Part shown: one piece after another, positions 33,063 through 44,002 of the stretch
Position numbering within the stretch: position 1 is the first letter of the stretch
Layout of the letters: every line of letters starts with the position of its first letter
Assembly: GCA_946800325.1 (NCBI GenBank)
Contig: OX326959.1
Span: forward strand, 34,874,908 to 34,938,907
Source of the DNA: Luzula sylvatica
Lineage: Eukaryota > Streptophyta > Magnoliopsida > Poales > Juncaceae
Length of the DNA stretch: 64,000 nt
Reading direction: 5' to 3'
Notes under the pieces: generated by a model
The model's input: the letters and a program-made list of their open reading frames with translations, nothing else
Databases searched by the model: none
What the model was told of the DNA's origin: nothing
Program-made: the position numbers and the translations under genes

Positions 33063-34322
33063 TTTTCCTTTTTTAAATACATGCACAACAAAGATTTTAC
33101 ATGTTGGTACCATGATGAAAACATTAGAACTAGTAACAATTTTATTTTTCTCCCATTTTCCACATTTAATCACCAATAAAACATTGATAGAAATTTTGAA
33201 AACACAGAAATAATTGTCCAATAAATCCTACAAATATTTTTCTGCAAATTATTGTAGCAAATTAAAATCCTAATTCATATCATTTATTTTTTCCCAAGAC
33301 ATAACAACTATCCCAAAGTTCCTAACAAGCTCAAACAAGAAAAACAATAGTACACGATATATACAAGTTCTCTAATTCCAATCGAAATTACAAAGCAACA
33401 ATTATTAAATAATGAAAACAAGACAATAATAATATCCATAAAACTACCTAAGCCTACAAAAATTATGACGTTATCAAACAAACAACACGGTAAAAATAAA
33501 AAAAAGCTCACATATATACAAACCTTATTTTGCGAAAAATAAGAACGAGAAACCTCAAGCCCAAACTTATATATACCTGCATATATCACAAACATAATAA
33601 ATATCACTAAAATCATCATTCTTTATATGTAGATGGGCAATTGTGGAAGAAAAAAAAAATTCAAGCAACAAAAGTCGACTGTGAAGGGTAATTTTGGCAC
33701 AAAGATAGTTGAAGTTGAAGTAATGAGTGGAAAAAAAATTTATCAAAACATAGTATCGAAATTAAAGAGGGTATTGTTGGAAGAAAATTTACAGAACCAA
33801 CAACACAATTTCATTATTTGGTTTGGCCGGAATCTCTGCTAATAGCATATCAGTAAAGTTAACAAGGGGTGGTTTTGGAATAAAATTTTGAGAACCAAAT
33901 TTCCGAAGATCAAAAACTCGCGTTCTATAAACGGTCTAAATTTATTAAAGAAAATAATGAAATTTGTATGGCTACCTAAAATATGAACCTAACTCCTATG
34001 ATAAAAAAAACATCAACACATAAAGGCCCTATGAAAAATAAAATTTATCAAAAAATTCAGAAAGGAAGAAAATTTACCTCAATTCTCCCTCAAATAGTTG
34101 AAAATCTTCAAGAGGAAAAAACCGCACACACCATTCTCTCTCATTCTTACAATTCTCTCACTCACAAAATAAGGCAAAGAAAAGGAGTAAAAAACGAAGA
34201 AAAAACTAAGGCAACCCAAATCCTAAAAAGGGGTAAAATGAAGAACGCAATCACTCTCTCAACAATATCTTACAACAATAGATAATTTCTGAAAACACCC
34301 TTTTTCTCTCAATATTCGCAAA
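33063..34322. other. AT-rich interval, probably including the TCP 3' UTR
   Basis: No recognisable gene. Several small open frames (33308-33619 minus, 33983-34285 plus) show no known domain and are likely chance frames. Sequence close to 34322 should be the 3' UTR of the minus-strand TCP gene. Confidence 0.4.
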
Positions 34323-35243
34323 TCAACCCGATTCTTCCTCCGAACCCTCGTCTTCTTCTTCTTCATCATTCCTATTATTACTATTATTCCCTTGTTTCTT
34401 ATTATTATTGCTATTGTTACTATTATTATGAGTATTATTATTATTCGCCCCTCTTGTACCAATTTGTTGTTGGTAAAATTGATTCAACATGCTATTATTA
34501 CTCAAATTCAAGACCCCAACACTTCCGATATTTCCACTATGAGTCCCCTCTTGCGCACCCAGTCCGAGCTCTAGCCCAGGCTGATGCTGATGTGGCGACT
34601 GATGATGATGCTGATGTGGCGTTGTGGGTGCCGCTAACATCGCTGCAAAATTACCAAAATTACCCCCCAAACCCCCGAAATTCGCAAAATTACTGCTGAC
34701 TGGTAACTCCATACCAGCCATACTACTAATAGCCCCCGAAACAGGATAGTTCATAAACCCAGTTGGGGGACCCATCATAGCCCAATTCGTCGACCTTTGC
34801 GAAACGGGTCCAGTTGACCCGATTGATTGTAGACCTGCTGGACCAATAGACTGTAAAGCGGATGCGGGTATTGTGCCCGAACCAGTAGCAGCTAAGATAG
34901 CAGGTTCAGCTTGTTGTAGTAACCATTGAACTGTTTCTCCATCTGATTTGTGACCCAATTCGCGTGTTAATTGGAAGATACGAGCAGCACACAAAGCGGG
35001 CATACGGATCCTTCGGCCTCGACCATCTACTTTTGTGTGGCGATCTTTGTTGGATGTTCGTTTAGGAGCTAATTGATTATTTGGGGTGTTGGGTTTTTTG
35101 GGTTGAGAGTCTGGTTGATGAGAGGGGATCACTAGGGCTACTTGGAGGTCTGATTGGGCTGTTAATGGGTTTGGTGAGGTGTTTTGTGTAGAAGAAGAGG
35201 AAGAAGGGTCTTGTTTGTGGGGCAATAGTTGCTTTGGGTCCAT
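34323..35243 (-). CDS. Class I TCP transcription factor, 306 aa, single exon
   Basis: The TCP domain spans residues about 60-115: a basic region ([15 protein letters not shown], 66-80), then helix I ([16 protein letters not shown]), a loop, and helix II ([16 protein letters not shown]). The compact basic region and the Cys in PALCAARIF (residue 85) mark class I (PCF) TCPs; that Cys is known in class I members to make DNA binding redox-sensitive. TCPs bind GGNCCCAC-type sites and control cell proliferation and organ growth. The C-terminus carries a GLELGLG segment, an Asn-rich tract (about 260-292) and an acidic tail. Conserved flanking IPASALQS after the domain supports a TCP7/TCP14/TCP21-like group, but I do not assign an orthologue. 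The start is the only ATG upstream of the domain, and the leader is CT-rich. Confidence 0.93.
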   Translation of the reverse strand: MDPKQLLPHKQDPSSSSSTQNTSPNPLTAQSDLQVALVIPSHQPDSQPKKPNTPNNQLAPKRTSNKDRHTKVDGRGRRIRMPALCAARIFQLTRELGHKSDGETVQWLLQQAEPAILAATGSGTIPASALQSIGPAGLQSIGSTGPVSQRSTNWAMMGPPTGFMNYPVSGAISSMAGMELPVSSNFANFGGLGGNFGNFAAMLAAPTTPHQHHHQSPHQHQPGLELGLGAQEGTHSGNIGSVGVLNLSNNSMLNQFYQQQIGTRGANNNNTHNNSNNSNNNKKQGNNSNNRNDEEEEDEGSEEESG

Positions 35244-35248
35244 TTTTT

Positions 35249-35330
35249 CCAGAGAGAGAGAGGGGGTATGGTGGGGGAGATGGGGAAGGGAAATTGGATT
35301 TTTTTCAGAGAGAGAGAGAGAGAGAGTTGA
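35249..35330 (-). promoter_or_regulatory. CT/GA-repeat tract in the TCP leader
   Basis: Two AG runs on the plus strand (35249-35264 and 35308-35327) read as CTCTCT upstream of the TCP start on the gene strand. CT-rich tracts near transcription starts are common in plant promoters and can recruit GAGA-binding proteins. The role here is inferred. Confidence 0.5.
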
Positions 35331-35387
35331 AAGGAGGAGGAGGGGGAGAAAAAAATAATAAGGGGGAAGGAAACAAAGATGCCCACT

Positions 35388-35761
35388 TTCTAGAGGTGTG
35401 CTTTGTTTTTAGGGTTTCTTTCTGAATTTTTTCTGAATATTAATTTTTCTGGTTTGATTGGCAGTGTAACTGTTTGGCGTGCTTGCATTGCATGTCTTTG
35501 GGGGAAAACTTTACTTTTAATGGGAAAAAAAAAATACTCTTTTAAACTTGTCTTAATTTTTTTGTTCACTTTTTACCTTTTCTTTTTTACTTGTACTGAT
35601 ATTTTTCTTCCATCTAGCTGAACTAAAATTAACTTTTTGTCCAAATTAATTATCCCTTATTTTTGTCAATCCAATGAATAATGATGCCATAATATTTAAT
35701 GTAAAAACTATGATGCACAAATAATAATAATAATAATTTGTTATATAAGATGCGTGTCTAT

Positions 35762-35824
<63 letters not shown>

Positions 35825-36041
35825 TGTTTAATGAGTATTTATAAGGGTGTATGTAGGTCGGATTGGTCGGTTCTTTATCGAAATTATAACGTAATTAGAA
35901 GGACTTTTTTATTTTTTCAACACAACCCAACAAATGTTTATAGAAAAATTGAAACTCATATTGACTGAGTTGGACGGTTTGGACGGAATATGTTGGTTTA
36001 AATTTTCAGTTGTTTGATTATCTCAAAAACAATGTCGATAT
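35388..36041. other. TCP upstream region with a (TA)n microsatellite
   Basis: The promoter side of the minus-strand TCP gene. It contains a (TA)n run at about 35767-35825 and short AAT repeats at 35722-35737. No gene is present. Confidence 0.5.
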
Positions 36042-36357
36042 TACTAACAAATCTCCCTCTCCCATTAAAAGTTGGATACTAAGAATATGGTGAGGCCACG
36101 TCACCCGTACTGTTCACTGCCTGGTACTGTTCACTGCCGGTTACTGTTTACAATCAATACTGTTCACTATCGGGGTACTGTTCACGTAATGTTTAATTAC
36201 TGTTCACTGCCGGGTACTGTTCACTACCGGTTACAATCAATACTGTTCACTGCCTGGTACTGTTCACTGCCGGTTACTGTTTACAATCAATACTGTTCAC
36301 TATCGGGGTACTGTTCACGTACTGTTTAATTAGGTACTGTTCATATTTTACTGTTTA

Positions 36358-36391
<34 letters not shown>

Positions 36392-36781
36392 GTATGCCTT
36401 GTATTCTAAATAAAATATTTGAATTTTTTTTTTGGAACATATGATATGTTTTGAGGAGGAAAAAAATTTGTATTTATTGCATAATACTTGTGAGACTATT
36501 TAATATCAGATTATTTTTTTAAATTAACATTTATGAAGATTACTTTTGTTTTGCACTTATAACGTTTTAGATAAAATTATTATTTTATAATCATAACAAA
36601 TTTTGAAAAATCCCAGTGAAGCGCGAGAAATATTTCTATTTTCTTATCAAATAATATATCAAATAATATATTCCGCAGCGAAATAATATATCAAATAATA
36701 TATAAAATTATTACTTTTGCTTATTATATTATTTCTTATCAAATAATATATCCCGCAGCGAAGCGCGGGCTATTTTCCTAG
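36042..36781 (+). mobile_element. Helitron-like element with TACTGTTCAC minisatellite (about 0.74 kb)
   Basis: The 3' end has a hairpin CCCGCAGCGAAGCGCGGG (36752-36769), then 8 bases and CTAG followed by T, matching the Helitron terminus. The 5' part contains a GGCCACGTCACC block and more than ten TACTGTTCAC units (36105-36350), then a poly-T run. A reverse-oriented homologous copy is at 59451-60000, and alignment of the two fixes the approximate 5' edge. Near the 3' end the hairpin region is partly duplicated (36617, 36672, 36752). Confidence 0.7.
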
Positions 36782-37084
36782 TATATTAAGAACAACTTGT
36801 AGGAGATATAGGTACAAATGCAATAAAAAAGATCATTCAAGAATTGTGAAGACACGAAGGATCAAGACGTCAAAGAATTGCGAAGATACACAAGAATCAA
36901 GATATCGAAGAATCACGAAATCAAGACATCGAAGATTCCGCAAATTGAGATATCACACAAATCACCAAAATAACTTATAGGTATCCCTAAACTTGTTTAT
37001 GAATTATTAAGCTCAAAATTAGTCAAAGAAATATATTCGAAATTCATCAAAATGATGATTTAATAAAGAAGGCTGACAGAAGCA

Positions 37085-37645
37085 TGTCCGTTATAACGGA
37101 CCATCACTGTCCGTTGTAACGGACCTTCTCGTTCCCTTCAAGAAAGACAAACACACCAATACTCCGTTACAACGGAGTCACCAATCCGTTGTAACGGACA
37201 TCCACCAAACGTTGTAACGGAAGTATCACCGTTACAACGCTAATTTATGCCATCTTGAAGAGAAGTCACGGGAGCATGTCCATTATAACGGACAATACAT
37301 GTCCACTGTAACAGACTGGTGAACTCACTTCAGTATAACAAATCACTCTCTTGGTCCGTTGTAACGGAGTAACCAACCCGTTATAACGGACACGTACTAA
37401 ACGTTGTAACGGAAGTATCTTCATTATAACGGAAATATAGAACAAAAGTGAAGTGAAATCACAGGAGGGTGTCCGTTGTAACGGACTCAATAGTTCGTTA
37501 CAACGAGCTCCCAAATCCTTAAGACTCCGTTGTAACGAACATACATTCCGTTGTAACGGACTATGGAATATTCGAATATATTGGTTGTAACGGCTAGTTT
37601 GACTTTGTGTCCGTTGTAACGGACATTATGTCCGTTGTAACAGAT
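37085..37645 (+). repeat. Cluster of about 19 palindromic CCGTTRTAACGG motifs
   Basis: GTCCGTTGTAACGGAC or a close variant occurs about 19 times in 560 bp, for example at 37088, 37109, 37161, 37183, 37278, 37352, 37377, 37470, 37546, 37609 and 37629. Part of the cluster is a roughly 190-bp tandem duplication (37075-37240 and 37265-37440). Each motif holds AACGG on both strands, the core bound by plant MYB proteins. Confidence 0.85.
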
Positions 37646-38223
37646 CATTCAAAAAAAACATGATAAGAAAAGGGTATATGTGTTCTATAAATAGAATTCT
37701 TCCCTCATTTTCTTCCCTCACTTCATCAATCATATTGTCACATTCAAAAGAGAGAATCATTGCTTTATACCTTGAGCTTAATCTTCTAAAACATTCTTAG
37801 AGATTACTAGATCCCTCTTCTTCCATCAAATACGATTCCCAACTTGCGTGACCGATCACGTTTAGTTCGTATTAGATCATTGTAATAGGCTAGTGCAAAG
37901 ATTGTAAAGCCCGCTATAGATCGATAGAAATATGTGTAAATCGATCTAGGCAAAATCTTGTACGAGTGATTCGGGAATTCAATCGAAAGCCGGAAAGGCG
38001 CAAGGCATCCCCGGAGACGTAGGTATTTGTATTCAATCGAATCGGTCGATTGAGCAAGTAGACGGTGAGTTAAAACTACAAAGCAACCTACCGAACTCCG
38101 TCATCAAACATCTTGTGTTCATTTGTTCGGTATTTGTATAATTTACTTTATATCATTTTCGCTTCCGCACTAAATTAGAATTGTTTACCTTAGCGCGAAA
38201 ATTGCATTCTAGGTTTACATATT

Positions 38224-38250
38224 CCCCCCCCCCCCCCCCCCCCCCCCCCC
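38224..38250 (+). repeat. 27-base poly-C run
   Basis: Uninterrupted C at 38224-38250 near the 3' end of the putative LTR, before TCTAGG. The exact length is uncertain because such runs are prone to sequencing error. Confidence 0.9.
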
Positions 38251-38270
38251 TCTAGGTTAGAATTAACCAA

Positions 38271-39470
38271 CAGAATAATCGGGTTTTTTTATAAGAATAT
38301 ATATTATGAATGAATTGCATTTTTTTATCAACGAGAAAATGTGCATATTGTTAGGATTTCGGACAACCTTATTGTACAGCGGAACTTATCTGAATTTCTA
38401 AAGTCATGGATATGTGTATTGCTAATTATATACGAAGGAAGAGTTTCAATATTATACCTCATATTTAGTTCAAACCTTATTGCACACGCGGTTTTATTTA
38501 AACTGGATGTGAAAACCTCCGATGCTAGTCGGATCCTTCCTCCCTTCGGAAACTCTGCTGCCACCTCTCGCTTTCTTCTCAAGAAATTAGGTTGCGGCTA
38601 GGGTTTCTCTCTTTCTCTCTATTATGAATATTAAGAATGAAAACCACTAAAAAGATTGATTACCTTTTATGAAGAGATTGGTGAATATTTATCATCAAAA
38701 GAAAACCGTAGGTTTTCCAAAATTTTCATTTACCCAAATGAATTAATTTTGATTATTAATCGCATGCATTCATACATGCATGTAGCATTCTAATGCTTAC
38801 CCCTCTTCATCTTGTTTATGTGTCCAATCCAAACTTGTTTTTGTGTATAACTCTATAGGTTTATTTAATGTTGGCAACATATTAAATCTCAATTTAACTA
38901 TGCAAATTATAATTGGCCTCTAACATGGCATTAAAAAAATATAACATTATTTAAATAAATCTTGATTCCTAAATTCATATTAAAATATTAATATGAAAAA
39001 AAATCTTGTTGCAAAAGTTCGAACAATGATCATGTAATTAGGAAAAGAAACAATAAGAAAATCTCAATAAGAAAGATAAACATAAGATTTTTGTACATAT
39101 TCAAGAAAGTATGATTAGTTGGCAAACATAATATTCTTAGAATACTATTCTTAGAAGATAAAAAAAGATAAGATATCATATAATACTGAAAAATTAATCA
39201 TAAATTATGCCAATATAATTTAAAAAGACATGGCATACCATATATAGTTTATAATAAAAATAAGAATAATTGTTTGGAAAATAAAGTTGTATGGACCAGG
39301 TTGGGTTACAACGGGATTTTAATTTCAAACCCATAACATTGCCCATATTTTCGGATTTCTCAAAGTCTCAACTTGGACCCGACCAAACATCCTCAAAATC
39401 TGCAAAAAACATATCGGGTTGGGTCGAGTTGGGCGGGTTGTAGAATTTTGTGTATACCCCTAGTATTCGA
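38271..39470. other. Intergenic interval; no gene recognised
   Basis: The open frames at 38328-38601 on both strands include a GC-richer stretch (38515-38605, ending in TAGGGTTTCTCTCTTTCTC) that could be a leader or exon fragment of a lost gene, but I recognise no domain. 39290-39440 has GGGTTGGGTCGAGTTGGGCGG-type repeats resembling the hAT elements with CCCGAA units. Confidence 0.35.
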
Positions 39471-40672
39471 TAGAGGTGGCAACCCGAGCCCGAACCAGGA
39501 AAAACCACCCGACTCGTCTGCGACACGATAAATTTAGAAAAGTCAAACGACCGAACATGTCAATCCGAATCCGAGAAAACCGACCTAGAATTGATCCGGT
39601 GTTATATATTATACCGATCCAACTTGACTCGAATCCGAGTTGTCCGAAACTCGATAAACCCGAGACTCACAAGCACGAATCCTATTAGCCCGAACCCGAT
39701 TTTACACGATTCAAATCAATTCAAAATGCGAAAATACAATATCCATATAACTTTGATATTTCAAAATTGATAAAATATTAATTACTGATCTAATTACTGA
39801 TCTAATCCATTAACATGGAAATAACAAATGAGGTGGATAGTTGTTTGTAATTATAGTTGGGTCATGAATTTACACATATTTTGGTCAATTATTAAGGTTC
39901 TAATAATAAACGAAATTTATTATTACTCCATTTATTATTTAATGAACATCGTATTCGTATCACTATTTGATTTTGACAATTATTATTTGTAATTGAAAAC
40001 GATAGTCGATTCGAAATGAATTTGATAAAAATAATAAATGTAATATATGATCGAAATCAAGCTTTGATACTTCACAACAAATTGCTAGTTAATATCATAT
40101 TATTATATTTTTCGAGATGGAGATGAGGCCAGTGCTTTCAAATAAGAAACATAGACCTGCATTTGAATAATAGTTCAATTTTTATATCCAATATAGGGTT
40201 GAGGAGCACGCAGCGGGGAAGCCGAGTTCTCCACAAAAAGGAACTGAGCGATTAGAAGCGCAAGTCAGCTGGAAATTCATTCGATTCTCTTGGAGACCTT
40301 ATGAAATAACACTTATGCCAAAGTCAAGTAGTCAAATCCTCGACAAAATTGATTTATAGAATCATTCAACAACAAAATCCGACACAACCCCAATTTGACT
40401 AACCCAAATTCCGAAAGAATTTGAATCTGGAACGAACCCGAATCCGATTAAATCCGAAATCTCGATTTAACCCGAATCTGAATCATCCCGAACTTGAAAA
40501 TCCGACCCGGCTATAATTTTGCAATTCGAAATTGATCCGACCAAATATGACCAGAGAAGAACCCAGCTTGGTCCGAGTTGACTTAACCCGAAGAGATATG
40601 AACTCAAAACTTAGCCCGAAATCCGATAAATTTAGCCTGAAATCGTCTGAGCCCGCCTATTTGCCACCTCTA
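39471..40672. mobile_element. hAT-type element with CCCGA-rich ends (1202 bp)
   Basis: Ends TAGAGGTGGCAACCCGAG / TTTGCCACCTCTA form inverted repeats identical in type to the element at 15937. The flanks GTATTCGA and CAATTTGA agree at five of eight positions, a possible decayed duplication. Degenerate CCCGAA units fill both ends (39480-39700 and 40430-40650). No transposase is visible. Confidence 0.8.
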
Positions 40673-40680
40673 CAATTTGA

Positions 40681-41240
40681 GAAGCATTAGAGAAATATAT
40701 CTTGTTATTCTAAAATTAAACAAATGGAAATGATGTAAGGAATACATGATTAGTAATAGTATCCGTATCATATATAATAAAACTTGATTTTGAATTATTA
40801 ATGATAACTGAAATAAAACAAAGAGAAAGAATAATTAAAATATTAAAAAAAAGATGAGAAAATAATATTTGATGTAGGCGAATTATATGGTGTATATTTG
40901 TGTTGACCTTTTCATTAAAGTTTATATTGTTATAGTATAAATTAAATCATTAAATCGATAGCACAATCAATATATTACCATATGAATTAAATAAATACAT
41001 GTACCTCATATAATAGCTCTCTTTTTTGGTAATATGGTGAAAAAGATATTCTACATACTGTGAAATCATAAAATGAAATAATGCATCATAAAAATAATAT
41101 CGTGAATTTTTTTTTGACGGATTGGCAAGCGAGATACGCGTTCGATCCATTCTTTGTTTATAGATAATGAAAAATAAAGGTTATTTTACAAACCGAAACT
41201 CCTCTTGAATTAATTACATATTTGTTTAGACATTAAGAAC
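40681..41240. other. AT-rich intergenic sequence
   Basis: No gene. A B-box-like GCGTTCGATCC at about 41139-41149 hints at a SINE remnant but has no matching A box. Confidence 0.4.
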
Positions 41241-42100
41241 CGTCCTGTAAAGGGAACTAACCTAGCAAAACCTCCCCCAATTGTTTGCCAAATCCGTGTC
41301 CACCGTTGCTAGGATGGAATGCAATCTCGCTTTACGTTTAAAAATCTGTTGGTTCCTTTCTCTCCAAATCGCCCATACTAACGCTAACCATTTTGTATCC
41401 CACATCTTGGCCTCAGTCGGTGTAGTCGTTTGTCCTCCCGATAGCAGCCATAACTCATCCAAAGAAATGACCGTTGTATTGACGTTTGGAAACACCATGT
41501 GCCACGTGCACGGGGTGTGTGTGAAGGGACATTCGAGAAAGAGGTGAGATACTGTTTCTTGCGATTGGGAGCAGAGAGTGCAGCACGGCTCATGGGGCTA
41601 TCCCCGTTTCAATAAAATTATTTAAAGCTAGCCATCCAAATATCCTCATCTTCAAGGGCGCCTTGACTCTGAAAAGGAGGTGAGTCCGACGACATTTCAC
41701 ACCCGTCTGTGAGAGTCGGGAATAGGTAATTGCCGAAGAATAGGGTGACGGGTCACCGTGTCCGCGTGTTTAAGATCCCTGGACGGATCCCCTCTCGTTA
41801 GGTAGCGGTAAATGGGGATGAGTTTTTGTAAGTCACGAACATAGTAGGAAGTTATATTAGGCGCCATATTTGTTAGATCGTTGGCACTTTGAATATTGTA
41901 AAAGTTCGGCATTGTTACGGACCGATGTCATTCTTTATCAAAATCTAATTTGTATAACCATCGAATAGCCAAGGCATCATTTTGATGTTTGATGTTGAGT
42001 ACCCCAAGTCTCCCATTTCGCTTGGGTAAACAAACCCGAGTCTAATTTGTTAGGCAATGGCCTCCTGAAATGTTATTCCTATCTTTCCAAAAAAAAACTT
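41240..42100 (-). pseudogene. LINE (L1-type) relic: C-terminal part of ORF2 with zf-RVT
   Basis: On the minus strand the translation reads, with frameshifts and a stop, through motifs typical of plant LINE reverse transcriptase C-termini: a 'RLGVLNIKHQNDALAIRWLY' stretch (about 41950-42020), KMRIFGWLALNNFI (about 41610-41660), then a zinc-finger-like CTLC...ETVSHLFLECPFT (about 41515-41585) and LVWAIWRERNQQIF (about 41335-41380). The frame is broken (a stop after ETGIAP) and the upstream reverse transcriptase and endonuclease parts are absent, so this is a dead, 5'-truncated copy. Confidence 0.8.
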
Positions 42101-42559
42101 TTATAACTTTGTTAATTTCCTCAATAACCCCTTTAGGTACGAGAAAGAATTACATGTAATAATTAGGGATAGTTTCCAAAACCGCTTTTTTAAGTAGTGC
42201 GGCCTCCTCTAGATAATAGTTTATTGTGCCATTTGTTAACTTTTGCTCTTATTTTGTAAAATATGGTTTTTTTTATGAGTGATATCTCGTTCTAATAAAA
42301 TTAATTTACATAGAATGTTAACTTCAATCTTCATATGGCGGTAAAATATTAATCTAGTTTACTTCAAAATGAATCTAAAAAGCCTAGAGCTTCTAAAAAA
42401 TCCAAAAAAAAAAAAAAAAAAAAAAAAATCCAATTAAGCTAATTGAGATTAAGAGATAAAGTTGTGAATTTTTGTGTCACATGTTAATCTCAGAACATTA
42501 AATTAAAAATATATTAATTACTTGATCTTAGTGATATAAATGTTATATCAAAATATTGA
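42101..42559. other. AT-rich interval
   Basis: No gene is recognised. It contains a poly-A run at about 42402-42428. It may include more decayed LINE sequence toward 42101. Confidence 0.4.
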
Positions 42560-42576
42560 AACATATATTTTACATG

Positions 42577-42730
42577 TGCCACCATCACTGCAGCAGTTGG
42601 ATGGATGGCATGACTACCTTGCTCAAGACCCAGACTCGATTCTGGATGGGAATCCGAAAAAAAAAAAAAAAACAGGATAGATAATATGTATTAGGTATGG
42701 GTGCCTACTCGCTACTGAGGTCTAAAAAAA
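42577..42730 (+). mobile_element. SINE or other tRNA-like retroposed insertion (154 bp)
   Basis: Flanked by a perfect 17-bp duplication AACATATATTTTACATG (42560-42576 and 42731-42747), the mark of LINE-driven retroposition. Inside are a GATGGATGGCATGAC segment and a B-box-like ACTCGATTCTGG about 30 bases later, an internal A-run (42657-42672) and a terminal A-run. The split by an internal A-run suggests a composite of two units. Confidence 0.82.
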
Positions 42731-42747
42731 AACATATATTTTACATG

Positions 42748-44002
42748 CCAATTCCGAGATTTGTATGTGATTTGCTTGTTTTTTCTTGCTTTGATTTTAC
42801 TTTTCTATCCTTGGACTCTTGGGGGGACATGTTGTGTCAATTTCCCACATTCTATGGATTGCATTTTTCCTGTTTATTTTTGCTCTTTTATATCTCATGG
42901 ATTCTCCACTACTACAAGTCATCATTAATCAATAAATTCACTTCGGAAAAATTCTTAAGCAAACAAATTATAATAAACAATGATCTTTAAGAAAACAAGT
43001 AATCCAAATAAGAACTACACATAAGTGGAAAAAATATCTTCTCCTCAATTATTATTATTTGAAGACAAAAATACTGCAAAAAAAACCCTCTAACATTAGA
43101 TGCAAAATAAATTTATAGTTTAAGATTAGTAATTTTTAGTAATGGATATTTCAAAATCATGAAACCTAAAAAAAAATATATATATGTAGGGAATTGCATA
43201 AAATATTGTTTGGTTGTATTTTTAGAAAAATCAAAAAAGACATTAAATTATACATTTGCATGCTATGTTCTAAGACAAAAGTACAAACATACACACTAAC
43301 AAGATGAGAGAGAGGATATGTATAATACTAACTAGAAATTCCTATAAAAAACTCATGTTTTTGTTTAAGTTTTCATTTTGACAAAATTTGTATACAAATT
43401 TATTAAAATTTCCTAACCAAAATTTTAACTTAGAAATGCTAGAATACCATCCAAACATATCATAATAATATTTCGGTAAACTTTTCCAACCCTAAACAAA
43501 ACTACCAATTACTTGCACATCCAAACAAGCCCTAATTATGCAACCAAGGCTCTCTTATTAGTTTTACAGAAGATCCTTATACATCCCTCATGCCATTATT
43601 GCCATCACTATTGATCGAAGTTGCATCGCTTGGAAGGGAATCAACAAACACCCAAGTGGCATATTTGCATTGGATACTCATTTGCTTAACGGCTACTCTC
43701 ATGTTTGTACACAATATCAGTGGATCCCCCCTACTTATTTGACATCGACGGGTTTGCTTAAGAAAAACATGAACTTATGTATGGGAATTGGACCGAATGA
43801 ACGGATCAAGTATTATGACCCATTACTAAAAAAAATTCAAAATTATATTATTATTATATTATATTATAAAAAATTTTATTTTTTATATACAAAGTTAAAC
43901 TTTTGCTCAAAATTTGGCATGTGTCACTTTCTGGATTATTTATTTTGTTTTGTATGGTGTATACTGTACAAGATTTCGTGTCAAGCAGAAAATTAGCGCG
44001 AT
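42748..44002. other. Intergenic interval; no gene recognised
   Basis: An open frame at 43670-43996 (plus) has no known domain and is unlikely to be a gene. The rest is AT-rich. Confidence 0.4.

Larger units (their letters stand above)
36798..38270 (+). mobile_element. Putative solo Copia (SIRE-type) LTR, about 1.47 kb
   Basis: Begins TGTAGGAGATA and runs to ...AACCAACA. It contains a TATA box CTATAAATAG (37684-37693), a following CT-rich leader-like stretch, and a C-rich tract followed by TCTAGG near the 3' end, an arrangement I associate with SIRE/Maximus-type LTRs. No primer-binding site, coding region or clear target duplication is found next to it, so it is either a solo LTR or a fragment. 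The upstream half is packed with palindromic CCGTTGTAACGG motifs. Confidence 0.5.

Noticed and set aside
33308..33619. 103-aa hydrophobic minus-strand frame
   Set aside because: Very AT-rich sequence, no known family and no upstream signal; probably chance.
36798..38270. Long non-coding RNA gene with TATA box and pyrimidine leader
   Set aside because: The order of the motifs (TG start, TATA box, C tract near the end) fits an LTR better; without expression data an lncRNA call is not supported.
43670..43996. 108-aa plus-strand frame
   Set aside because: No recognisable domain; composition changes along it from ordinary to very AT-rich, suggesting a chance frame.
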